A stretch of DNA of 7,677 nt from an uncultured Opitutaceae bacterium (lineage in GTDB: Bacteria; Verrucomicrobiota; Verrucomicrobiae; Opitutales; Opitutaceae): positions 1 through 7,677 of the forward strand of contig CAMLSH010000178.1 in the NCBI GenBank assembly GCA_946482625.1, in the 5' to 3' direction. A model generated the notes under the pieces. The model was not told where the DNA came from. It made no database searches and saw only the letters and a list, made by a program, of their open reading frames with translations. The position numbers were made by a program, and so were the translations under genes. Shown here in pieces: positions 6,053-7,677 of the stretch (the stretch's first letter is position 1; each line of letters starts with the position of its first letter).

Positions 6053-7677
6053 AACGCACCTCCGCCTCCTTCACAGAAGCGTTTGGAAACCTGGTTTTCC
6101 GCTTTCGCGGCACCGTCATCGTCGTCCTCCTCGCGCTTACCGCTTGGTGGGCCGTTTGCGCCGCACGCACGCACATCGACGCCAGCTTCACCAAGCAGCT
6201 CCCGCTCGATCATCCCTACATCAAGGTCTTCACCCAGTACCAGGACCAGTTCGGCGGAGCCAATCGCGTGCTCGTCGCCGTCATGGCGAAAAACGGGGAC
6301 ATGTTTACTCCGGAGTTTTTCGCGACACTCAAAGCCGCCACCGACGAGGTCTTCTTCCTGCCCGGCGTCGACCGCAGCCAGGTCCAATCGCTCTTCACGC
6401 CCAACGTCCGCTACCTCGAAGTCGTCGAAGACGGTTTTGCCGGCGGCCCGGTCGTCCCTTCGAATTTTCAACCCACACCCGACGCGTTCGCCACCGTTCG
6501 CGAAAACCTCATCAAGTCCGGCAAAGTCGGCCAACTCGTCGCCAACGATTTCTCCGGAGCGCTGATTAGCGCCCGAATGATGGAGGTCGATCCCTCCACC
6601 GGGCGGAAGATCGACTATCTCCGCACCGCCGCACTGCTCGAAACGAATCTTCGCGAGAAATTCTCCAGCGACACCATTAGTGTCCACATCATCGGCTTCG
6701 CCAAAATCGTCGGAGACGTCAGCGCAGGCGCACGCGGGGTCGTCGTGTTTTTCGTCGCATCGTTCCTCGTCACCGGCCTGCTCGTTCTCGGTTTTTCCCA
6801 GTCGATCGCACTCACCATCGCGCCCCTAACGACGTCCCTCGTCGCGGTCGTCTGGCAGATGGGCACACTCAACCTGCTGGGTTACGGCATCGACCCGATG
6901 TCGATCCTCGTGCCGTTTCTAGTCTTCGCCATCGCCGTCAGCCACGGCCTCCAGATGGTTCGCGCTTTTCGCGGCGCGGTCTTCGAGGGCAACGACAGCC
7001 TGACCGCGGCCCGCTCCGCATTCCGCCAGTTGCTAGTCCCCGGCGGCGTCGCGCTTCTCACCGATACGGTCGGCTTTCTCACCATGCTGGTGATCAAGAT
7101 CGAGGCCATCCACGAACTCGCCATCACCGCTTCGCTCGGCGTCGCCGCCATCATCGTCACCAACCTGTTCCTGCTCCCGCTGCTGCTTTCGTATCAAAAG
7201 ATCCCCGACGGCTACCGCGAAAAAATCGCCTCCCGCCGCGAAAAGACCGACGCCTTCTGGAAAAAATTCAGCGTCATCATGGAGCCTGGCCCCTCCATCG
7301 TCATCCTGATCGCCTGCGGACTCCTCGCTTTCTTCGCCTTCCATCAGTCCAGAAAAGTGCACATCGGCGACCTCCACGCCGGCGTACCTGAACTTCGCCA
7401 GGAATCTCGCTACAACCGCGACAGCCAGCTCATCACACAGAAGTTCAGCATCGGGGTCGACGTGCTCACCGTGATCGTCGAATCCATTCCCAACGGCTGC
7501 GTTGACCACGAGGTCGTGAGCCTCATCGACCAGTTCGAAGGCCGCATCCGCTCCCTGCCCGGCGTGCAATCGGTCGTCAGCATCAGCTCCGTCGCGCGCG
7601 CTCTCAATGCCGGCTGGAACGAGGGCTCGCTCAAATGGCGCGTCCTCCCCCGCAATCCTCAGGCCCTCGCCCAAGCC
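6049..7677 (+). CDS. RND-superfamily (MMPL-type) transporter, N-terminal part, cut by window edge
   Basis: The frame is open to the right edge: 543 codons of a family usually near 780-860 residues. Predicted topology: one membrane segment (about 22-37), a large periplasmic domain (38-228), membrane segments at about 230-248, 252-270, 284-299, 332-349 and 358-381, a cytosolic linker rich in Lys, Arg and Glu (383-412), a seventh segment (415-431) and the start of the second periplasmic domain. This is the first half and start of the second half of an RND protein. Conserved-looking membrane motifs are AVSHGLQM (296-303) and LLTDTVGFLTML (336-347), with H299 and D339 as charged or titratable residues inside the membrane region. 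The start is GTG 6049, inside the GTGA overlap with the upstream stop; no ribosome site precedes it. The family moves hydrophobic substrates such as lipids or drugs by proton-motive force. The substrate here is unknown. A two-half MMPL/HAE3-like protein fits better than the tripartite AcrB type, since no membrane-fusion protein is seen. Confidence 0.92.
   Translation, partial: MKRTSASFTEAFGNLVFRFRGTVIVVLLALTAWWAVCAARTHIDASFTKQLPLDHPYIKVFTQYQDQFGGANRVLVAVMAKNGDMFTPEFFATLKAATDEVFFLPGVDRSQVQSLFTPNVRYLEVVEDGFAGGPVVPSNFQPTPDAFATVRENLIKSGKVGQLVANDFSGALISARMMEVDPSTGRKIDYLRTAALLETNLREKFSSDTISVHIIGFAKIVGDVSAGARGVVVFFVASFLVTGLLVLGFSQSIALTIAPLTTSLVAVVWQMGTLNLLGYGIDPMSILVPFLVFAIAVSHGLQMVRAFRGAVFEGNDSLTAARSAFRQLLVPGGVALLTDTVGFLTMLVIKIEAIHELAITASLGVAAIIVTNLFLLPLLLSYQKIPDGYREKIASRREKTDAFWKKFSVIMEPGPSIVILIACGLLAFFAFHQSRKVHIGDLHAGVPELRQESRYNRDSQLITQKFSIGVDVLTVIVESIPNGCVDHEVVSLIDQFEGRIRSLPGVQSVVSISSVARALNAGWNEGSLKWRVLPRNPQALAQA

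Noticed and set aside
5746..6687. 313-residue minus-strand open frame across the propeller-transporter junction, and one at 7033-7674
   Set aside because: They are antisense to coding sequence supported by family motifs and membrane topology, and have no motif of their own.

Overview
The window is high-GC bacterial DNA with compact coding, and holds five genes, two of them cut by the window edges. No tRNA, rRNA, CRISPR array, insertion sequence or integrase is visible. The codon style (strong preference for C-ending codons), the C-rich sense strands, the near absence of Shine-Dalgarno sequences and the mix of families would fit an Opitutaceae-like member of Verrucomicrobiota. That is an impression only. 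The DUF1302/DUF1329 pair is best known from Proteobacteria, so the host phylum is not proven from this sequence.

Layout: positions 1-1298 (minus strand) are the N-terminal 432 codons of uvrA, the damage-recognition ATPase of nucleotide excision repair, running off the left edge. A 168-bp divergent intergenic region (1299-1466) follows. It contains a perfect 18-bp palindrome, a second short dyad around a possible -10 element, and alternating GC tracts. To the right, four genes read on the plus strand: a DUF1302 outer-membrane protein (1467-3446), a DUF1329 exported protein (3489-4862), a YCF48/HCF136-like beta-propeller with a signal peptide (5036-6052), and an RND-superfamily (MMPL-type) inner-membrane transporter (6049-7677, cut at the right edge).

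The four plus-strand genes look like one envelope transport locus. The transporter would sit in the inner membrane, the propeller and the DUF1329 protein in the periplasm, and the DUF1302 protein in the outer membrane, together spanning the envelope. Such sets recur in bacteria, often near genes for handling hydrophobic compounds or lipids, but the substrate and mechanism are poorly defined. Nothing in this window names the substrate. The propeller and transporter genes overlap by four bases (GTGA), which points to translational coupling. A GC-rich hairpin in the 173-bp gap before the propeller gene may separate the locus into two expression units.

The point most worth following up is this poorly understood four-component locus and the control elements around it.
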